Assembly: GCA_033809015.1 (NCBI GenBank)
Contig: JAPXMM010000040.1
Span: 1-17,640, forward strand
Direction of reading: 5' to 3'
Length of the DNA stretch: 17,640 nucleotides
Origin: DTU049 sp033809015
Lineage (GTDB): Bacteria; Bacteroidota; Bacteroidia; Bacteroidales; DTU049
The notes below the pieces were generated by a model, which had not been told where the DNA came from, did no database searches, and saw only the letters and a program-made list of their open reading frames with translations. Positions within the stretch are counted from its first letter, which is position 1; each line of letters starts with the position of its first letter. Positions 14,169 to 17,640 of this stretch are shown in pieces. A program made the translations under genes and the position numbers.

Positions 14169-14292
14169 TAAGTAATCCAAAATAAAACATTTATAAAACA
14201 TTATAAAAACTATCAGTTTTATAAATATTATAATAAAATTTAAAACAATAAATAGCAAAGAATAATTTAATTTTGTTAAACAATTATTGAAT
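14169..14292. other. AT-rich gap between transketolase remnant and aroC
   Basis: This is very AT-rich DNA with repeated ATAAAAC/TTATAAA words and no frame. ATAAAACATTTATAAAACATTATAAAAAC is a short imperfect tandem at 14181-14209. The aroC -7 box is at its right end. Confidence 0.35.
14268..14275 (+). promoter_or_regulatory. Candidate -7 promoter element for aroC
   Basis: TAATTTTG matches TAnnTTTG and ends 17 nt before the ATG at 14293. Transcription would begin around 14282, leaving a very short leader and favouring the ATG over the in-frame TTG at 14287. No -33 TTG is evident. Confidence 0.45.
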
Positions 14293-15288
14293 ATGGCTAA
14301 TTCATTTGGTAAAATTATAAAAATGCATCTTTTCGGTGGATCACATGAGCAATTAGTGGGTGTAATATTAGAAGGTATGCCATCGGGAATAAATATAAAT
14401 GTAAAGGATTTCACAGAATATATAAACAGAAGAAAAGGTGGAACCACAGCTACTACAGATAGAGTGGAAGATGATATACCCCAAATAGTAACTGGTGTTG
14501 TGAATGATGTAACTACTGGTCTACCAATAACTATTTTATTTGCTAATGAGCACAAAGATTCCAAAAACTATGACTTATTTAAATTTTGGCCTAGACCTGG
14601 ACATGCAGATTTCACTCAAAATATTAAATTTGGCAAAAAAGCAGAAATTAGAGGCGGTGGAATGGCATCAGGTAGAATGACTTTGCCAATAATGATAGCT
14701 GGTTTGATAGCAGCTAAATGCATCCCTACAATTACTGCAAAAGCTTATATTTCTCATATTCATGGAGAAATTCCAGAAAATTTAAATTGGGGAAAGATTA
14801 AAGATGAAGGAGATAGTTTAGGTGGAGAAATTGTTTGTGAGATTGCAAATGTGCCAGCAGGATTAGGTGAACCATTTTTTGATAGTGTAGAGAGCTATCT
14901 TAGTCATTTAATTTTTTCTATACCTGGCATCAAAGCTATTGGCTTTGGAGAGAGTTGGCAAACAGCATTAATGAAAGGAAGTGAATACAATGATATTTTT
15001 ATATCAGAAAATGGGAAAACTGCTACAAACCACTGTGGTGGAATACAAGGAGGAATAACTAATGGAAATTCAATAATTTATAATATAGCAGTACGTCCAC
15101 CTGCTAGTATAGCTAAGCCACAGGAAAGTTTAAATTTTCTAAATAAAAAAATAGAGACTCACCAAATTAAAGGATCACATGATACTGCATTCATATTAAG
15201 ATTACCACCAGTTATAGAAGCTATTTCCCTTTTTGCTATCGCAGATTTATACTTATTTTCTAAAATATATGAAGAAAAATTATTATAA
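14293..15288 (+). CDS. aroC: Chorismate synthase, divergent form
   Basis: Chorismate synthase removes phosphate from 5-enolpyruvylshikimate 3-phosphate with reduced FMN, the last shikimate-pathway step. The 331-residue product matches over its whole length but with altered signatures. The first is LFGGSHEQ at 13-20, where most enzymes have FGESHG; the His (18) is kept but E becomes G and G becomes E. RPGHADF at 101-107 is intact (His104). The usual GGGRSSARETA is GGGMASGRMT at 121-130, closer to the GGGHFSGRLT form I recall from Firmicutes. NHCGGIQGGITNG at 246-258 is conserved, and GSHDTAFILRLPPVIEA at 294-310 keeps the Asp (297). The protein is slightly shorter than average. It may be the sole AroC of this strain or a second paralogue. 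It is convergent with atpC. The ATG at 14293 is chosen because of the promoter box. Confidence 0.88.
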   Translation: MANSFGKIIKMHLFGGSHEQLVGVILEGMPSGININVKDFTEYINRRKGGTTATTDRVEDDIPQIVTGVVNDVTTGLPITILFANEHKDSKNYDLFKFWPRPGHADFTQNIKFGKKAEIRGGGMASGRMTLPIMIAGLIAAKCIPTITAKAYISHIHGEIPENLNWGKIKDEGDSLGGEIVCEIANVPAGLGEPFFDSVESYLSHLIFSIPGIKAIGFGESWQTALMKGSEYNDIFISENGKTATNHCGGIQGGITNGNSIIYNIAVRPPASIAKPQESLNFLNKKIETHQIKGSHDTAFILRLPPVIEAISLFAIADLYLFSKIYEEKLL

Positions 15289-15298
15289 AACATTTTTT

Positions 15299-15331
15299 AT
15301 AAGTATTATCACTATTATGTATAATACTTGT
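15299..15331. terminator. Hairpin between convergent aroC and atpC
   Basis: ATAAGTATTAT (15299-15309) and ATAATACTTGT (15321-15331) form a 10-of-11 bp stem with an 11-nt loop in the 72-bp gap between the convergent stops. No T-run follows on either strand, so it is at best a weak terminator. Confidence 0.35.
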
Positions 15332-15360
15332 AAAACAATTAATTTATTAATTTGCAAAAA

Positions 15361-15600
15361 TCAATCAATAAGAACTCTCAGTTTGTTATTTTTAACTTCT
15401 ACGATGCCGCCTTCAATATCAAAATTTTTGAATTGACCATTAATTTTAAGTTTTATAGGTCCTTTATCTAGTACAGAAAGCAGAGGAGCATGATTATGCA
15501 AAACCTGAAAAGGACTTATGATGCCTGGCAACCAGATAGTATCTACCTCTCCTTTATATATAATTTTTGTAGGATTTATTATTTCAACATAAATAGACAT
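15361..15600 (-). CDS. atpC: ATP synthase F1 epsilon subunit, short form
   Basis: The epsilon subunit is part of the rotating central stalk of F1Fo ATP synthase. The 79-residue product is the N-terminal beta-sandwich only: IYVEIINPTKIIYKGEVDTIWLPG, then the conserved FQVLHNHAPLLSVLDKGPIKL, then FDIEGGIVEVKNNKLRVLID. The C-terminal two-helix domain that acts as an inhibitory latch in other bacteria is absent. This is the usual Bacteroidota length of about 80 residues, not a truncation, so regulation by the epsilon C-terminus is not expected. It lies 23 bp after the atpD stop in the same transcript and is convergent with aroC. The other ATP synthase subunits are not in the window. Confidence 0.95.
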   Translation of the reverse strand: MSIYVEIINPTKIIYKGEVDTIWLPGIISPFQVLHNHAPLLSVLDKGPIKLKINGQFKNFDIEGGIVEVKNNKLRVLID

Positions 15601-15623
15601 AATGATAATTAATTTTTTAAAAA

Positions 15624-17126
15624 TTAGTTAGATAATTTTTTAGCTTTCTCTTTAGCATCATCGATAGTGCCGACCATCATAAAAGCAGCTTCAGGTAGAT
15701 CATCTACTTCGCCATTAATAATCATTTGAAATCCTTTAATAGTATCTTCTATGTTAACTATAACACCTGGTGTACCGGTAAATTGCTCTGCCACGTGAAA
15801 TGGCTGAGATAAGAATCTCTGTACGCGCCTTGCTCTATGAACAACAAGTTTATCTTCTTCAGATAACTCTTCCATACCTAAAATAGCTATAATTTCTTGT
15901 AATTCTTTATAACGTTGTAATATTTCTTTTACTTGTTGAGCAGTTTTATAATGTTCCTCCCCTAAAATATCAGGGCTTAATATTCTAGAGGTACTATCTA
16001 ATGGATCCACAGCAGGATAAATGCCGAGTTCAGAAATTTGACGGCTAAGAACAGTTGTAGCATCCAAGTGAGCAAAAGTAGTAGCAGGAGCAGGGTCAGT
16101 AAGGTCATCAGCAGGCACATAAATAGCCTGTACTGACGTGATACTGCCACGTTTAGTAGAGGTTATTCTCTCTTGCAATACTCCCATCTCTGTAGCTAAT
16201 GTTGGTTGATAACCAACAGCAGAAGGCATACGCCCTAATAAAGCAGATACTTCTGAACCAGCTTGTACAAAACGGAAAATATTATCTATGAAAAATAAAA
16301 TATCCCTACCTCCACTTTGTTCATCACCATCACGAAAATATTCAGCTAGAGTAAGACCACTCAAAGCCACACGTGCACGTGCTCCAGGAGGTTCATTCAT
16401 CTGTCCAAAAACCATTGTCAAAAGAGAATCTTTAAATTCTTCTTGATTAACTTTAGAAAGATCCCAACCACCTTTTTCCATAACCTCAATGAACTCTTTA
16501 CCATATTTAATAAGCCCAGCTTCAATCATTTCACGTAATAAGTCATTCCCTTCACGGGTTCTTTCTCCTACACCAGCAAAAACAGAAAATCCACTATATT
16601 GTTTTGCAATGTTATTCATTAGCTCTTGAATAATAACGGTTTTCCCTACGCCAGCACCACCAAATAAACCTACTTTACCACCTTTAGCATATGGTTCTAT
16701 CAAATCTATAACTTTAATACCAGTATATAATACTTCAGTTTTAGTAGATAATTCATCAAATTTAGGTGGATCTTTGTGAATAGGTGAACTAGCTTTATTA
16801 TCTACTTGCGGTAGTCCATCTATGTTTTTACCAATAACATTAAATAATCTACCTCTAATCTCACTACCTATTGGCATAGAAATTACATCACCGCGGTTAT
16901 AAACTTCCATACCTCTAAATAATCCATCGGTACTATCCATAGCAATAGTGCGTACAGCATTTTCTCCGATGGCTTGCTGAGTTTCTAATATTAAGCTTTC
17001 ACCATTGGATCTTTTTATTTCTAGTGCATCATAAATATTAGGTAAATCTTTTTCATCATCAAAGGCTACATCAACCACTGGGCCGATAACCTGTATAATT
17101 TTACCTACACTTTTATAATCAGACAT
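15624..17126 (-). CDS. atpD: ATP synthase F1 beta subunit
   Basis: AtpD is the catalytic subunit of F1, making ATP from ADP and phosphate. The 500-residue product is complete: N-terminal barrel KIIQVIGPVVDVAFDDEKDLP at 9-29, Walker A GGAGVGKT at 156-163, GERTREGND at 187-195 with the catalytic glutamate, the Walker B strand LFFIDNIFRF at 277-286, the PSAVGYQPTL signature at 301-310 and the DELSEED-type loop (EELSEEDK at 419-426, E for D). A roughly 28-residue insertion at about 207-234 (YGKEFIEVMEKGGWDLSKVN and following) is typical of Bacteroidota beta subunits and accounts for the extra length. It is transcribed from a clear promoter at 17180-17151 and followed by atpC. Confidence 0.98.
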   Translation of the reverse strand: MSDYKSVGKIIQVIGPVVDVAFDDEKDLPNIYDALEIKRSNGESLILETQQAIGENAVRTIAMDSTDGLFRGMEVYNRGDVISMPIGSEIRGRLFNVIGKNIDGLPQVDNKASSPIHKDPPKFDELSTKTEVLYTGIKVIDLIEPYAKGGKVGLFGGAGVGKTVIIQELMNNIAKQYSGFSVFAGVGERTREGNDLLREMIEAGLIKYGKEFIEVMEKGGWDLSKVNQEEFKDSLLTMVFGQMNEPPGARARVALSGLTLAEYFRDGDEQSGGRDILFFIDNIFRFVQAGSEVSALLGRMPSAVGYQPTLATEMGVLQERITSTKRGSITSVQAIYVPADDLTDPAPATTFAHLDATTVLSRQISELGIYPAVDPLDSTSRILSPDILGEEHYKTAQQVKEILQRYKELQEIIAILGMEELSEEDKLVVHRARRVQRFLSQPFHVAEQFTGTPGVIVNIEDTIKGFQMIINGEVDDLPEAAFMMVGTIDDAKEKAKKLSN

Positions 17127-17150
17127 TTTCTTTGATTTTTTTTACATTGG

Positions 17151-17180
17151 CAAAGATATTACTTTTTTGATATATTGCAA
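17151..17180 (-). promoter_or_regulatory. Promoter of the atpD-atpC operon
   Basis: On the minus strand TTG (17180-17178), a 19-nt spacer and TATCTTTG (17158-17151) match the Bacteroidota TTG/TAnnTTTG pattern, with the -7 box 24 nt before the atpD ATG. Confidence 0.7.
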
Positions 17181-17204
17181 AAAAAATTATTAAAAAAGGG
17201 ATTA

Positions 17205-17253
17205 TTACTTTTTAATTTATATATAGTGTTTTAAATAATAAATTAAAAGGTAA
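17205..17253. repeat. Inverted repeat between the transposase and atpD
   Basis: TTACTTTTTAATTTAT (17205-17220) and ATAAATTAAAAGGTAA (17238-17253) are inverted copies matching at 15 of 16 positions, with a 17-nt loop. It sits upstream of the atpD promoter and 74 bp past the transposase stop. It could be a weak terminator for the transposase transcript or a cruciform-type repeat. No clear T-run follows. Confidence 0.45.
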
Positions 17254-17326
17254 ATGATTCGAAAGACTTATTGGTAGGTAGTTTTGTTTGATAAAAAAGG
17301 TGAGGATAATAACAATTCTCAATTGT

Positions 17327-17640
17327 TTAAATTTCAGTATTATATCGATATTTTAACTTAATCAATCTCCGATACCGCTCCCACGCCCATCTGTCGTGCG
17401 ATGACAAATTCAGCAGTCGCCCAATGTCTGATTCTACGTTGTTTTTTAAGTACTTATTCATCACAACAAACCACATAAGGTAGTTCTGTAGATACTTAGT
17501 AGCTACTCCTCTAAATTTAACCATCCAAACTAAAAAATCATTAATTTTTTTCTCTGCTACATTTACGCTATAAACAGTTAGTCCGTTTGTTTTACGTTTA
17601 ACTAATACCTTTTTACTTGGTGATTCTATCACTGCTTGCT
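17327..17640 (-). mobile_element. Probable transposase, C-terminal part (cut by window edge)
   Basis: The minus-strand frame is open through the right edge; the internal GTG at 17632 is not a convincing start, since the frame upstream continues (QAVIESPSKK). The visible 104 residues include KVLVKRKTNGLTVYSVNVAE and then KFRGVATKYLQNYLMWFVVM, a segment I associate with the C-terminal end of ISXO2/IS1595-like transposases (RGxxxKYLQxYLxxF), followed by a basic tail RYRRLIKLKYRYNTEI. No catalytic Asp/Glu can be judged because the core lies outside. The composition is less AT-biased than the neighbours. No terminal inverted repeat is recognised after the stop. The element lies just upstream of the atpD promoter. 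Confidence 0.5.

Noticed and set aside
14287..14292. TTG start for aroC two codons upstream
   Set aside because: ATG 14293 gives the normal MANSFG start.
15361..15600. Truncated atpC pseudogene
   Set aside because: About 80 residues without the C-terminal helices is the normal form in this phylum.

Overview
The window comes from the chromosome of a low-GC, AT-rich member of the Bacteroidota. Four things point there. Leaders lack Shine-Dalgarno sequences and carry the phylum's TAnnTTTG -7 promoter element, several copies with a TTG/TTTG about 18-23 nt upstream. A large secreted repeat protein ends in a type IX secretion (T9SS) C-terminal sorting domain. The ATP synthase epsilon subunit is the short, one-domain form, and the beta subunit carries an internal insertion. 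Obg has the TKxD form of the G4 motif that I associate with this phylum. The order or genus cannot be fixed from the sequence alone.

Left part (1-3002): the N-terminus of an unrecognised minus-strand gene at the edge, then three plus-strand housekeeping genes: Obg GTPase, thiamine-monophosphate kinase (ThiL) and a small nitroreductase. A gene-free stretch follows (3003-3463) with an array of TTTAAAC-like units that runs into a long C/T-rich tract. Next is a plus-strand cluster (3464-6565): a GH3-family acyl-adenylating enzyme overlaps by 4 bp a secreted protein that looks like a beta-propeller, followed by two very AT-rich small lipoproteins. A second TTTAAAC plus C/T tract closes this block (about 6771-6880).

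Middle (6909-12096, minus strand): two adjacent secreted proteins, one a tail-fibre-like protein with a C-terminal coiled coil and one a large alpha-rich protein with a C-terminal adhesion-like stack. Upstream of them is a gene-free stretch with an unusually GC-rich compound palindrome. Then comes an 852-residue T9SS cargo protein with a PKD-like domain and five Ig-like repeats. It is divergent from gcvH across a compact region with two facing promoters and a 14-bp direct repeat.

Right part (12205-17640): gcvH and a TonB gene (plus strand) end at a strong bidirectional terminator shared with a small DUF5684-like membrane protein. A 48-codon remnant of a transketolase N-terminal subunit, still preceded by a promoter, sits just before a divergent chorismate synthase. 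Convergent to that are atpC and atpD (F1 epsilon and beta). The window ends in the C-terminal part of a probable transposase.

No rRNA, tRNA, CRISPR array or recognisable defence system was found. The most noteworthy items are the transketolase remnant, the chorismate synthase with altered signatures, the GH3/propeller pair, and the two classes of structured intergenic element (TTTAAAC + pyrimidine tract; GC-rich palindrome).
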